64,000 nt of DNA from Polaromonas sp. (lineage in GTDB: Bacteria; Pseudomonadota; Gammaproteobacteria; Burkholderiales; Burkholderiaceae_C). Below are positions 44,577-56,300 of this stretch, piece after piece. Both the position numbers and the translations under genes were made by a program. Every line of letters starts with the position of its first letter. The stretch's first letter is position 1. The DNA lies in NCBI RefSeq assembly GCF_016185115.1, contig NZ_JACPOF010000021.1:248001-312000 (forward strand), given 5' to 3'. Under the pieces are notes generated by a model, which worked only from the letters and a program-made list of their open reading frames with translations, did not search any database and was not told the origin of the DNA.

Positions 44577-45440
44577 CTAGATTTCTATTTCTGCCGCAAG
44601 CGGTGCATGGTCGGACAGGTGCGACCATGGCTTGTTTGGCAGAACCACAGGCGCATGGCCAATGGCGTTGCGCACGTAAATACGATCCAGCCGCAGCAGC
44701 GGGAGCCGCGCTGGAAAGGTTCTTGCCGGATGACCGTTGGCCTGTACAAACACTTCGTGGAGGCCCGCACCTTCTGCCAGCTGCCTGCCGGCACGGTGCC
44801 GCCAGTCGTTGAAGTCACCGGCCACGATGAGGGGAGACGCAGCGGGGACGGTGTCCTCCACCAGCTTGCAGAGCTTTTGCATTTGTTGCATACGGTGGGA
44901 CTCTGTCAGGCTCAGGTGCACGCAAATGGCGTGGACGTTCAGGGAGCGACCGGGGATCTGCAGTTCACAGTGCAACAGGCCCCGGCGCTCCGGTCCGCTG
45001 ATGGACACATCGTGATTCTCAAACCGGACGATGGGGAATTTGGACATGATGGCGTTGCCGTGGTCGCCATGTGTGTAAACAGCGTTGCGGCCATAGGCAA
45101 ATTGCGGCCAGATGCTGTCAGCCAGGAATTCGTAGTGGGGCGTATCGGGATAGTTGTCAAACCTGTCCTGATGGGTGGTGTGACTGCCCGTCACCTCCTG
45201 CAGGAAAACCACGTCTGCGCCCACGGTGCGCACGGCCTCCCGCAACTCGGGAAGGATGAACTTCCGGTTGAAGAATGTAAATCCCTTGTGAATATTGACG
45301 GTCAGAACCTTCAGCGAAAAGGTCATGGCTGCCGTTGCCAGTGCCTCCTGCGCCTGGACAACGACATCCGCATCAGCTTCGGATGACCGAACGGCAGGTA
45401 TTTCTTCACTAACGGAAATGGCAGAAGCGGGAATGGACAT
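44577..45440 (-). CDS. ybhP: Endonuclease/exonuclease/phosphatase family protein (YbhP-like)
   Basis: 287-residue EEP-fold protein, likely a metal-dependent phosphodiesterase or phosphatase. Hallmarks: LTVNIHKGF at the first strand, VVFLQEVTG with the metal-binding Glu, the VHLSLTESHR and VAGDFNDWR active-site blocks, and the C-terminal SHLSDHAPLAAEI. The ATG at 45440 is used. The first about 35 residues are not conserved and could belong to a longer leader. It is first in the ybhP-clsB-ybhN operon, which implies a role in phospholipid handling; the true substrate is unknown. Confidence 0.85.
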   Translation of the reverse strand: MSIPASAISVSEEIPAVRSSEADADVVVQAQEALATAAMTFSLKVLTVNIHKGFTFFNRKFILPELREAVRTVGADVVFLQEVTGSHTTHQDRFDNYPDTPHYEFLADSIWPQFAYGRNAVYTHGDHGNAIMSKFPIVRFENHDVSISGPERRGLLHCELQIPGRSLNVHAICVHLSLTESHRMQQMQKLCKLVEDTVPAASPLIVAGDFNDWRHRAGRQLAEGAGLHEVFVQANGHPARTFPARLPLLRLDRIYVRNAIGHAPVVLPNKPWSHLSDHAPLAAEIEI

Positions 45441-45837
45441 ATGAATTTAAGGACCGCACGCAGATGTACAGGCCAGGCAACGATGAAACCACCATTAAAA
45501 CAAACAGATGAAGTTATTGTTGTGTAACGGCCATGCGCTGCATGTAGGACCGCAAGCTAATTCCTTGTATGAGACGGTTTGTGAGAGTGTGCATGCATCC
45601 GGCCGCAGTCCATCCAAACCCTGCGGAAGCTCAGGCTTTTGGACGTTTGCGGGGCGTACTGTCCTACGCGCACGAGCGGGTAGCGCCGATAAGTCGCCAC
45701 AATACTTGCCGCCTAAATTTGAGTCAACCAAACCAGTCGGTGTGGCTTCTGATGAAGTGCCTGGTTCAGGCACGGTTCAGATTGTTGGTACCGGGATCTG
45801 CTTCGCCAGGTCCCCCAAGTCTCTAAAGGAGTCAAAA
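45441..45837. other. Intergenic region between divergent ybhP and a small secreted-protein gene
   Basis: About 400 bp. A small hairpin (TGCCTG-gtt-CAGGCA, 45758-45772) is the only ordered element seen. Promoters for both directions must lie here, but no convincing -35/-10 pair was recognised. Frames open on both strands show no coding character. Confidence 0.5.
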
Positions 45838-46359
45838 GTGAACAAGTTCTCCATGCGATCCATCCCCGCTGCAATCGCACTCACAGCAGCAATGGCACTC
45901 TCCGCACACGCGCAGGTCGGTCTCGGCGTAGGGGCCGGGGTGGGTGTGGGCGTCAATGCTGGCACTGGTGTATCCACGTCTGGCGCAGGCCTGGACGCAG
46001 GTGTGCGTACCGGCGTGAACGCAAATATTGGCAGCGACGTACGCTCCAGTGCAGGCAACTCCGCCACCAATGGTTCTGCTGAAGCGGGGCTGAATGCAGG
46101 CACGAATGCCAATGTAAATACCGGCGCTGCTACCAGCGGCGCAGCCCGTGCAGGTGCCCGCACTTCTGCGGCAGTGCAGGGCAGCACGGATACCGCCGTC
46201 AAAACCACACGCCGTGCTGCACGTCGTGCAGTGAATACTGGCGGTGATGTTGCAGCACGCGCTGGCGGCACCGTTCGCGGCAGCATTCCATCTTCAGCCG
46301 GCGTGTCGGCAGGTGCGTCAGCTGGCATGCAGGGCAACCTGTCTGGTCAGGCCAATTAA
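45838..46359 (+). CDS. Secreted Gly/Ala-rich hypothetical protein
   Basis: 173-residue protein of unknown function with a clear signal peptide (AIALTAAMALSAHAQ). The mature chain is very low in complexity: Gly/Val repeats (GLGVGAGVGVGVN), Ala/Gly/Ser/Thr/Asn-rich stretches and a basic patch (KTTRRAARRAVN). The start is a GTG at 45838 preceded by AAAGGAG; an ATG five codons later is an alternative. The region upstream stays open but has no similarity or ribosome-binding site. It could be a surface or cell-envelope structural protein. A second small secreted protein of similar style follows 193 bp downstream. Confidence 0.75.
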   Translation: MNKFSMRSIPAAIALTAAMALSAHAQVGLGVGAGVGVGVNAGTGVSTSGAGLDAGVRTGVNANIGSDVRSSAGNSATNGSAEAGLNAGTNANVNTGAATSGAARAGARTSAAVQGSTDTAVKTTRRAARRAVNTGGDVAARAGGTVRGSIPSSAGVSAGASAGMQGNLSGQAN

Positions 46360-46376
46360 AAAAGCCGTCTCGACGA

Positions 46377-46411
46377 CATGACTCTGGGGCTCACTGCGTG
46401 GCAGTGAGTCA
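46377..46411. other. Hairpin after the Gly/Ala-rich gene
   Basis: CTCACTGC-gtg-GCAGTGAG with outer CATGACT/TCATG complementarity. It has no T-run, so it is a weak terminator or an RNA-stabilising structure. Confidence 0.45.
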
Positions 46412-46552
46412 TGCAGAACATGAACCGTGTTGCCGAGGGGGCTGCAAGCGAGCAGCATTGATTTGGGGAGCCATGGTCACTCTAAAGGAGCCCTTGCAAT
46501 AGTCTCCAGCCAACGTGCAGCTTGCATACATCTTCAATCCAAAGGAAATCGA

Positions 46553-46948
46553 ATGAACAAATCAACAATGTCAGTCCTTCTTGCAGCCATGATGGCTGTA
46601 TCCGGTTTTGCCGCAGCACAGACGTCGGATAGCAAATCCGGCACGCAAGGTGGTGCAGGCCCTACCGGCGCAAGCGGAATGAGTGACGGCGGCACCTCCG
46701 TGAAGTCACGTGCCGAAGTCAAGGCTGAAATCGTTCCACAAAAGTCCGGCATCGGTGGCGGCTCGGGCACCAGCCGTGCCAACAACCCCAATACCGAGAA
46801 AACCACCGAAGGCGGCGCCATGCAGGCTCCAAAAATGACTGCTGCAGAACGCAAGGCCAAGCGTGCTGAAGCGCGAGCCGCACGCCAGGCACGTCTGTCT
46901 GGCAACGCAGGTAATACCCCGCAAAAAGAAGGCAAATCGAGCAATTGA
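46553..46948 (+). CDS. Secreted hypothetical protein, Gly/Ser-rich with basic tail
   Basis: 131-residue protein with a signal peptide (VLLAAMMAVSGFAAAQ) and AAAGGAAA before the ATG at 46553. The mature part is Gly/Ser/Thr-rich (GGAGPTGASGMSDGG, GIGGGSGTSRAN). A highly basic, helical Ala/Lys/Arg stretch (AAERKAKRAEARAARQAR) is near the C-terminus. The role is unknown; composition suggests an envelope protein or one binding an acidic polymer. A terminator follows about 60 bp later. Confidence 0.75.
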   Translation: MNKSTMSVLLAAMMAVSGFAAAQTSDSKSGTQGGAGPTGASGMSDGGTSVKSRAEVKAEIVPQKSGIGGGSGTSRANNPNTEKTTEGGAMQAPKMTAAERKAKRAEARAARQARLSGNAGNTPQKEGKSSN

Positions 46949-47006
46949 AGCTTGATTTTCTGGTGATGGGCCAGAGGTCTGTTATCAGTTAGTGCTGCAG
47001 CTCCAG

Positions 47007-47036
47007 GCCTCGCCATCTATTGGCGGGGCTTTTTTC
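47007..47036 (+). terminator. Rho-independent terminator
   Basis: Stem GCCTCGCC / GGCGGGGC (one G-U pair) followed by six T residues. Confidence 0.85.
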
Positions 47037-47082
47037 GTTCGGGCTTCCTGTAGCAATAAAACCGTGCATGTTCTCCAATTCA

Positions 47083-47100
47083 AACTGCCTTGAGGCAGTT
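47083..47100. promoter_or_regulatory. 18-bp inverted repeat upstream of the glutaredoxin-like gene
   Basis: AACTGCCT-tg-AGGCAGTT, two perfect 8-bp arms, lies 88 bp before the start codon. It is a candidate operator; the regulator is unknown. Confidence 0.45.
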
Positions 47101-47188
47101 CCCTACTTCGGACGCGAACGCTTTAGCTTGCGGTCTGCATCCAGCCTGGCGCGCGTTATGCTGCGCTTTTACCAGCACGGGGAGTTTC

Positions 47189-47557
47189 ATGTCACGCGCA
47201 TTACTCGACGAAACGCAAATTCATCCGGCGATACGAAACAGGTTGTCCAGCTGGCATCAGTCCATCGTTAGAGAAGTGCAGGCTGCTGTGTCAGCCAATG
47301 ATGTGGTGGTGGTTGGCATGGGCATCAACCCATTCGTGAAGAAGGCACGCAAGGCGCTGGACCAGGCCGGCATCGCCTTCAACTACCTTGAGTACGGCAA
47401 TTACTTCAGCCTGTGGCGCGAACGCACGGCGCTGAAGATGTGGACGGGCTGGCCCACACTGCCCATGGTTTTCGTCCGGGGCACATTGATTGGCGGCGCC
47501 ACCGACCTCGAAAAACTCATCGCCAGTGGCGAACTCAAAACCCTGCTCGGCAAATAA
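47189..47557 (+). CDS. Glutaredoxin-like protein lacking the active-site cysteines
   Basis: 122-residue thioredoxin-fold protein. After an N-terminal helical extension (HPAIRNRLSSWHQSIVREVQ), the Grx core begins VVVVGMGINPFVKKARKAL. A normal protein would have CPYC or CGFS at the GINP position, so no redox cysteine is present. The cis-Pro loop (GWPTLPMVFVRG) and the GSH-binding GGATDLEKL are conserved. It may bind glutathione or an Fe-S cluster through a partner rather than reduce disulfides. The ATG at 47189 follows GGGGAG; longer upstream frames lack similarity. The gene stands alone. Confidence 0.82.
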   Translation: MSRALLDETQIHPAIRNRLSSWHQSIVREVQAAVSANDVVVVGMGINPFVKKARKALDQAGIAFNYLEYGNYFSLWRERTALKMWTGWPTLPMVFVRGTLIGGATDLEKLIASGELKTLLGK

Positions 47558-47596
47558 AAACCCGCACCGCCTGGCATGGGCAGGTCCGGTGCGGGG
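47556..47596 (-). terminator. Rho-independent terminator for the leftward Spy-like gene
   Basis: Nine-bp stem CCCGCACCG / CGGTGCGGG with an inner CCTG/CAGG pairing. On the minus strand it is followed by TTTTTATTTG. It is shared with the end of the convergent glutaredoxin-like gene. Confidence 0.8.
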
Positions 47597-47636
47597 CGCT
47601 GTCGGGTAAGACTCCCCCGACTTGCTGAAAGGATGG

Positions 47637-48197
47637 TCAGCCCTTTTGTGGGCCGGCGCCGCGGTGACCGCCATGACCACCGTGGTGACCGCCGCGCCCA
47701 TGACGCTTGTGCTCGGCATCAAACACCTTTTGCTGATCAGGCGTCAGTGCCGCGTAGAAGGTTTTGGTAGCTTCACTGCGCTTGTCCATCGCTGCGTTCA
47801 TCTCGCCCATGCGCTGGGTGCGAATTTCCTTCATCCTGTCGATGCGCTGGGGCGTCGTCAGTTTGTCAAACTCGGCGCGCTGAGCAGGGGTGAGGCGCGC
47901 ACCGTGGGCGGGCGGCTGCATGGCCGCTGTGTAAGCCGACCATGCGCCTTCCTGGGCCGGGGTGATCTTCAGCTTGGCTTTCATCTCTGCCTGGCGCCTG
48001 GCAATAAAAGCCTGCATTTTTGCGGGGTCGTGGCGGCCCATGCGCTCACCGGGAGGGCCGGATGGCTTGCCCGCGGCAGCAGGCCCTGCAGGCGGCGCAG
48101 CGGGGGCGCCCTGCGCCATGGCGCTGGCCCCAACAGTTGCCAGCAGGCCGGCGAGTACAAAGCTGTTCAGGGCAGAAGATTTGATAGCGAATTTCAT
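47637..48197 (-). CDS. Spy/CpxP-like LTXXQ-motif periplasmic protein
   Basis: 186-residue protein with a signal peptide (FVLAGLLATVGASAMAQ), an Ala/Pro/Gly linker and a helical, Lys/Arg/Met-rich body. It carries two LTxxQ motifs (LTPAQRAEF and LTPDQQKVF). It ends in a His/Gly-rich tail (HGRGGHHGGHGGHRG) that could bind metal. Spy/CpxP proteins are periplasmic chaperones induced by envelope stress. The ATG at 48197 has AAGGAAG upstream; the frame runs much further through the riboswitch region but that part is an artefact. It is divergent from thiC. Confidence 0.85.
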   Translation of the reverse strand: MKFAIKSSALNSFVLAGLLATVGASAMAQGAPAAPPAGPAAAGKPSGPPGERMGRHDPAKMQAFIARRQAEMKAKLKITPAQEGAWSAYTAAMQPPAHGARLTPAQRAEFDKLTTPQRIDRMKEIRTQRMGEMNAAMDKRSEATKTFYAALTPDQQKVFDAEHKRHGRGGHHGGHGGHRGAGPQKG

Positions 48198-48488
48198 GGA
48201 GAGCTTCCTTTCGAGAAGATGCCTGATATCCGGAATTGGCTTCAGGTTGAGATGTAGTCTGGAAGCCCCGTGTATCGCAGCCATTGCGCCGCCGTGATGG
48301 TTTGTAAAGTTTGATGTAAGACTGGTTTCAGTGAGTTTGGCAGATCCGGGGTGAATCCAGCCAGGTGGCGCCGCGGAACTGGCTCCGCCAGGCCGCAGGC
48401 GCCGTCCCCTGCAAGGGGAGAACAGGCTACACGCAGTGAGCCTGGACAGGGGTGCGCCAAACCTCCACAGGGGTTTACAATAAACTAG
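48198..48488. other. Intergenic region upstream of the TPP riboswitch
   Basis: About 290 bp between the Spy-like gene and the riboswitch. A TACAAT -10-like hexamer is at 48476-48481; no clear -35 was seen. No gene or repeat was recognised. Confidence 0.5.
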
Positions 48489-48592
48489 CTTGTCGGGGTG
48501 CCCAGGATGTTTCATCAAGGGCTGAGATCGCAAATGCGAGACCCGCCGAACCTGATCGGGATTATCCCCGCGTAGGGAACAACGCAATTGGC
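48489..48592 (+). ncRNA. TPP (THI-box) riboswitch
   Basis: Conserved core elements occur in order: GGGGTGCCC, GGGCTGAGATCGC, GCGAGACCCGCCGAACCTGATC and CGCGTAGGGAA, which form the pyrimidine- and pyrophosphate-sensing helices. It ends about 95 bp before the thiC ATG, so it controls the thiCOSGE operon by thiamin pyrophosphate, probably at translation or termination in the leader. Confidence 0.95.
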
Positions 48593-48629
48593 TCCGGCAT
48601 TCCGTCCGCCCTTTCCAACAGGGCCTTGA

Positions 48630-50603
<1,974 letters not shown>

Positions 50604-50622
50604 AAGTGATCGCGCAACAAAC

Positions 50623-51711
50623 ATGAGCAAACTTCACGTCGGTATTGCAGGTGCAGGTCTCGCCGGCCGCACACTGGCCTGGCGGCTCTTGCGCGCCGGA
50701 TGCCGCGTGAGCCTGTTTGATACCCGCCACCGCGGCGACATCAACACCGCCTCCATGACAGCCGCGGCCATGCTCTCGCCGCTGGCTGAACTGGCGGTTG
50801 CCGACGATGAAGTATTTGCCATGGGCAACCGTTCGCTTGAACTGTGGCCAGAGTGGATTGCCGATATGGCGGCACAAGGGCACGAGGTTTACTTCCGCAG
50901 GGAGGGCACTCTTGTTGTCGCCCATACGCAGGACCAGAGTTCCCTGGAGCATTTCACACGGTTGCTGCAACACAAGCTGCCTGAGGCATCGCGGTCACAG
51001 CTTCATTCGCTGGATGCAACGGCCCTTGGCCAGATGGAGCCGGCACTGGCCGGGCGCTTTGGCGGCGGGCTGTTCCTGGACGGCGAAGGCCAGCTTGCCA
51101 ATGACCAGTGGATGGCCGCGCTCGCGATTGAAATAGACCGTCTCGGCGGCGAGTGGCATGAGGGGCAAGGCGTGGAGCGGGTCAAAGCCAGGCGCATCGT
51201 CTGCGCCGACGCATCACACGATGTTGATGTGGCCGTGGATGCCCGCGGTGTGGGCAGCAAGACCCAGTGGCCGCAACTGCGAGGCGTGCGCGGCGAGGTG
51301 CTGACGGTGGAATGCAGCGGCGTGACATTGCAAAGGCCGGTGCGCCTCATGCATCCGCGTTACCAGCTTTATGTGGCGCCTCGCCCCAACCAGCAGTTTG
51401 TGGTCGGTGCCACCGAGCTTGAGTCAGAAGATGATGGCCCCGTGACCCTGCGCTCCGCCCTGGAGCTTGGCAGCGCGCTTTACAGCCTGCACCCCGCTTT
51501 CGGGGAAGCGCGTGTATTGCGGCTGGCTGCCGCACTGCGCCCCGCGCTTGATGACCACAGGCCCGCCATTGCCCTGCGCTGCGGTGTCTGGCATATCAAC
51601 GGCCTGTACCGGCACGGTTACCTCTGTGCGCCCGCACTGGTCGATGACCTTGCGAACAAGCTGCTGAATGAAACCGTATTGAACGAAAATGTCGCCCATG
51701 ACGATGCTTGA
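50623..51711 (+). CDS. thiO: FAD-dependent glycine oxidase-like protein ThiO
   Basis: D-amino-acid-oxidase-family flavoprotein of 362 residues that would oxidise glycine to iminoglycine (dehydroglycine) for the thiazole moiety. The FAD-binding GxGxxG motif is at the N-terminus (GIAGAGLAGRTLAWRLL), followed by a TAAAMLSPLAE stretch. The C-terminal FAD-contacting region is NGLYRHGYLCAPAL. The ATG at 50623, 19 bp after the thiC stop, was chosen. It overlaps thiS by about 20 bp at its 3' end. Confidence 0.88.
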   Translation: MSKLHVGIAGAGLAGRTLAWRLLRAGCRVSLFDTRHRGDINTASMTAAAMLSPLAELAVADDEVFAMGNRSLELWPEWIADMAAQGHEVYFRREGTLVVAHTQDQSSLEHFTRLLQHKLPEASRSQLHSLDATALGQMEPALAGRFGGGLFLDGEGQLANDQWMAALAIEIDRLGGEWHEGQGVERVKARRIVCADASHDVDVAVDARGVGSKTQWPQLRGVRGEVLTVECSGVTLQRPVRLMHPRYQLYVAPRPNQQFVVGATELESEDDGPVTLRSALELGSALYSLHPAFGEARVLRLAAALRPALDDHRPAIALRCGVWHINGLYRHGYLCAPALVDDLANKLLNETVLNENVAHDDA

Positions 51712-51907
51712 TATTTCCCTCAATGGTGAGCGCGTGGCGACTGAGGCCCCGACGCTGCACGCATTGCTGCAGGCGCGTGGCTATGACTTCACGACCGCTT
51801 TTGCCTGCGCCATCAACAATGCTTTTGTGCCACGCCCGCAGTGGCCGGAACGTGCATTGCAAAATGGTGACCGGATCGATATCGTCACCCCAATAACAGG
51901 AGGCTAG
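51689..51907 (+). CDS. thiS: Thiamin sulfur carrier protein ThiS
   Basis: 72-residue (67 if the ATG at 51704 is used) ubiquitin-like sulfur carrier ending in the required Gly-Gly (PITGG). Its thiocarboxylate delivers sulfur to ThiG. The [11 protein letters not shown] beta strand and [12 protein letters not shown] end are typical. It overlaps the thiO end and is 2 bp before thiG. Confidence 0.93.
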   Translation: MSPMTMLDISLNGERVATEAPTLHALLQARGYDFTTAFACAINNAFVPRPQWPERALQNGDRIDIVTPITGG

Positions 51908-51909
51908 GC

Positions 51910-52719
51910 ATGTCTAACCCTCCCATCGCGCATGGCAAGCCCTGGACGGTTGCGGGCACCACGCTGAACAGCCGCTTCTTTCTCGGCACCTCGCATTACC
52001 CATCGCCACAAATCCTCAGCGATGCAGTGGCAGCCTCTGGCACTGAAGTCCTCACCGTCGGCCTGCGTCGTCTGCAACCCGAAAGTGGCGGTGGCAACAG
52101 TTTCTGGCAACGCATACAGGCGCTCAAGTGCCACATTCTGCCCAACACCGCAGGCTGCCACAGCGCTGAAGAGGCGATCACGCTGGCGCAAATGGCACGC
52201 GAGATTTTCGGCACCACCTGGATCAAGCTTGAGGTCATAGGTGACGACTACACGTTGCAACCAGACCCGCAGGCCACGTTGCAGGCGGCTACGGTGCTGG
52301 CGAAAGAGGGCTTTGCCGTCTTCGCCTACACCACCGATGACCTGGTCATTGCCCAGCGCCTGCGCGATGCAGGTTGTGCAGCCGTCATGCCCTGGGCGGC
52401 ACCCATAGGCACAGGCCGTGGCCCCTTGAACCCCTACGCACTTGAAACCATGCGCCGCCGCCTGCCCGATGCCGTATTGGTGGTTGATGCCGGCCTGGGC
52501 CGGCCCTCGCATGCCGCGCAGGTGATGGAGATGGGCTTTGATGCAGTGCTGCTCAACACCGCCGTGGCACAGGCCGGCGATCCGGTGCGCATGGCACGCG
52601 CGTTTGCCGATGGCATTGCAGCAGGCCGGGCGTCATATGAATCAACCCCGATGCCGGAACGTGCTGCGGCGCAGGCTTCCACACCGACAGTCGGCGTCCC
52701 CTTCTGGCACGCACCATGA
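51910..52719 (+). CDS. thiG: Thiazole synthase ThiG
   Basis: TIM-barrel enzyme of 269 residues that joins DXP, dehydroglycine and ThiS-thiocarboxylate to form the thiazole phosphate. The Schiff-base lysine lies in [24 protein letters not shown] and [12 protein letters not shown] are family stretches, with the phosphate-binding [16 protein letters not shown] later. Its stop overlaps the thiE start by 4 bp (ATGA). Confidence 0.96.
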   Translation: MSNPPIAHGKPWTVAGTTLNSRFFLGTSHYPSPQILSDAVAASGTEVLTVGLRRLQPESGGGNSFWQRIQALKCHILPNTAGCHSAEEAITLAQMAREIFGTTWIKLEVIGDDYTLQPDPQATLQAATVLAKEGFAVFAYTTDDLVIAQRLRDAGCAAVMPWAAPIGTGRGPLNPYALETMRRRLPDAVLVVDAGLGRPSHAAQVMEMGFDAVLLNTAVAQAGDPVRMARAFADGIAAGRASYESTPMPERAAAQASTPTVGVPFWHAP

Positions 52720-53351
52720 ACGACAAGGCATTTCCCGCGCTGACAGGACCGATTGGCTTTTACCCTGTCGTGCCCACTGCCGAATGGGTTGAGCGCCTGC
52801 TTGGCTGGGGCGTGCGCACGATCCAGCTGCGCATCAAGGCAGCAGACCACACACCGGAGGAGATTGCCCGCGAAGTCAGGGCCGCGATTGAAGCCGGTCG
52901 CAGGGTATCTGGCGCGCAGGTCTTCATCAATGATCACTGGCAGCTCGCGCTTGCGGGTGGCGCTTATGGCGTTCACCTGGGCCAGGAAGACCTGGACATT
53001 GCCGACATCGAAGCCCTGCGCAAGGCAGGTGTCAGGCTGGGACTGAGCACGCACACGCCGCAAGAACTGGCTCGCGCGCACGCGGTACAACCGTCCTATC
53101 TGGCCATAGGTCCCATCTACCCCACCACGCTCAAGGTGATGCCCTATGAGCCTGTGGGCCTGGAGCGTCTCAAACTGTGGGTGGCGGACGCTGCGCCGTA
53201 TCCGGTGGTTGCCATAGGCGGCATCTCGCTGGAGCGCATGCCCGGCGTGATGGCCTGCGGCGTGGACGGCGTAGCTGTAGTCAGCGCCGTCACGCTGTCC
53301 CTTAACCCACAGCAGGCGGCGCTTGAAGGCATGAAAATAGCCCGCGCCTGA
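52716..53351 (+). CDS. thiE: Thiamin phosphate synthase ThiE
   Basis: TIM-barrel enzyme of 211 residues that couples the pyrimidine pyrophosphate with thiazole phosphate. The [14 protein letters not shown] stretch, [30 protein letters not shown] and VAIGGIS match the ThiE pattern. The RxK pair near residue 38 and the Asp of FINDHW fit the substrate site. It is the last gene of thiCOSGE; thiD is not in this operon. It ends 16 bp before the convergent czcA. Confidence 0.95.
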   Translation: MNDKAFPALTGPIGFYPVVPTAEWVERLLGWGVRTIQLRIKAADHTPEEIAREVRAAIEAGRRVSGAQVFINDHWQLALAGGAYGVHLGQEDLDIADIEALRKAGVRLGLSTHTPQELARAHAVQPSYLAIGPIYPTTLKVMPYEPVGLERLKLWVADAAPYPVVAIGGISLERMPGVMACGVDGVAVVSAVTLSLNPQQAALEGMKIARA

Positions 53352-53367
53352 ACGCGAGCCCTTACCT

Positions 53368-56300
53368 TCAAACGAAGTCTTCTTCACCCGCCAGTTCACG
53401 CACGCGTGCCGGCATTTTTGCCCGGCCAAACCACGAGACGTAAAGTGCAGGCAATACCACCAGTGTGAGCAGGGTGGCGGTGATCAGCCCGCCAATCACG
53501 ACGATAGCCAGCGGCCTTTGTGTCTCCGAGCCGATGTCATGCGACAGCGCCATGGGCAGCAAACCCAGCGCGGCCAGCATGGCCGTCATGAGCACGGTGC
53601 GCAGGCGCTGCATGGAGCCCAGTTTGACGGCATCAAGCGCACTGTGACCTGCGTTCTGCAGTTGCTGGAAGACCGACAGCATCACCACGCCGTTGAGCAC
53701 CGCCTGCCCTGACAGCGCAATAAAACCAATGGCCGCAGACACCGACAGCGGGATTGAAAAAATCCAGAGCGCCACAAAACCACCTATGAGCGCCAGGGGC
53801 ACGTTGATGAGAATCAGGGCCGCCATCTTGAAAGACTTGAAGGCGTCGAACAGCAATACAAAAATCAGCAGCAGCGAGATTGGCACCACCACCGTCAGGC
53901 GCTGCATTGCGCGTTCCTGGTTTTCAAACTCGCCTGACCAGCCGACGGTGTAGCCTGGCGGGAGCTTGACGTTCTGGGACACACGCGCCTGCATGTCCTT
54001 GACGATGGAGCCCATGTCCCTGTCCTTGATGAAGATGCCGATGGCCGCAGTGCGCCGTCCGGCCTCGCGTGCGATGTTCATGGCGCCGCTGGTCTCGCGT
54101 ATCGTGGCCACGCTGCCAAGTTGTGCGTAACCACCATCAGGCGTGGGAATCAGGGTCTGCGGCAGGCTTGAAATGACACGCCGGTTCTCAGGCAGGCGCA
54201 CAGCCACCGCAAACTTGCGCTCACCCTCCCAGATCTGGGTGGCGGCCTTGCCGGCCAACGCCGCCTCAATCACATCCTGGATATCCTGCACGTTCAGGCC
54301 CAGGCGCGCTGCCCGGTCACGGTCAATGTCAATCACCAGTTGCGGCAGGTCACCGGCCCGGTCGATCTCCGCGCGGTAAACACCCCGCACCTGCTTGATC
54401 TCGCGCTCAATCATCTCGGTCAGGCGCTTGATTTCGACAAGATCGTCGCCCGAAACCTTGATCACAATCTGGCCGTCAATCTGCGAGATGGACTCCAGCA
54501 CGTTGTCGCGGATCGGCTGCGAGAAAGCGGGCTCCATGCCGGGCAGCGCAGACACAGCCTTGTCCATCTGGTCAATGAGTTGTGCCTTGGTCAATCCCTT
54601 GCGCCACTGTTCCTCTGGTTTGAGGTCCACGAAGACCTCGGCCATGCTGATGGTTTTGGGGTCGGTGCCGTCTTCAGGCTGGCCTGCCTTGGACACGGTG
54701 GTTCGCACCTCGGGAACGGCCATCAACGCCTTGCGGACATTTCGCAGCACGCGCGTAGCCTCTTCGTTTGACACGCTGGAGGGCAAGCGCAAATTGACCC
54801 AGATCGTGCCCTCGTTAAGCTCGGGCAAAAACTCCGATCCGAGGCGTGATGCCGCCACCATGGCCAGTGCAAACACACCCAGTGCGATGATCACGACAGT
54901 ACGGCGGCGATCCAGCGCCCAGTTGAGAACAGGTTCATAAAAACGCTTGCTTGCGGCAACCACACGGTTGTCGCCGTGCGGTATCTTTTTGCGCAGCATC
55001 CAGTAGGCCAGCAGGGGTACCAGCGTGAGCGAGAAAATCAGCGAGCCCACAAGTGCCGTCGTAACGCTGAGCGCCATCGGCTGGAAGATCCGGCCTTCGT
55101 GGCGTTGCAGCGCAAAAATGGGGATGTGCGCGGCAATGATGATGAGCATGGAGAACAGTGTCGGCCTGCCAACTTCATTGGCCGCCTCGATGATGACATT
55201 GCGCCTGTCTGAATCCTTCATGCCTTCTTTTTCTTCAGACAGCCGGTGCATGATGTTTTCGATCACGATCACCGCGCCGTCCACGATGATGCCGAAGTCC
55301 ATGGCGCCCAGGCTCAGCAGGTTGGCCGGCACGCCCATGATCTTCAGGCCCAGGAAGGTCGACAGCAAGGCCAGCGGAATGATGACCACCACGGCCAGGC
55401 TGGCGCGCACGTTGGACAGGAAAAGATAAAGCACCATTGCCACCAGCAAGGCACCTTCGACCAGGTTTTTGAACACGGTGGTCAGCGTCTTGCCCATCAG
55501 CCACGTGCGGTCGTAATAGGGCACGATCTGCACGCCCTTGGGCAGGCCACGGTCGTTCAGCTCGGCGATTTTTTCTTTTACCCCCTTGAGGACCACGCTG
55601 GGGTTCTCGCCCTTGCGCATGATGACAATGCCGGTGACCACGTCGTCATCCTGGTCCTGGCCCACGGTGCCCAGGCGTGCCACTGCGCCAATCTTCACCT
55701 GCGCAATGTCGCGTATCAATATGGGCGTGCCGCCCTTTGCAGAAACAACGATGCGGCCGATGTCATCTGGCGATGTCAGCAGGCCAATGCCGCGTATGGC
55801 GTATTGCTGCGCGCCCTGCGCGACATAGCTGCCGCCAGCGTTGGCGTTGCCGCGCCCCAGCGCGTCCAGCAGATTCTGGAAGGTGAGCTTGTAGGCCCGA
55901 AGTTTGTCGAGATCGGGCTGGACCTCATACTGCTTTATAAAGCCGCCCATGGCCACAACATCGGCCACACCCGGGACCTGGCGCAAGGCTCGCTCAACGA
56001 CCCAGTCTTCCAGCGTGCGAAGTTCCGTGGTGGTCTTTCCGTCCCCGCGGACGCGGTAACGCATGATCTCGCCCACCGGCGTGGCATTCGGGGCAATGTT
56101 GGCTTCAACGCCGGCAGGCAGGTCAACGCCGCGCAGTCTTTCGCTGACCTGCGCACGCACCTGCAGCACATCGGCCTTGTCGTCGTAAGTCACGACGGTG
56201 AATGACAAACCGAACTGTGTGTGCGAGAACACGCGTATGGAATTGGGCAGGCCTGACAGCGCCACCTCGATGGGCAGGGTGACCTGTTTTTCAACTTCTT

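Noticed and set aside
45508..45837. Upstream 110-codon extension of the Gly/Ala-rich secreted protein
   Set aside because: It would hide the signal peptide; the GTG at 45838 has AAAGGAG at the right distance.
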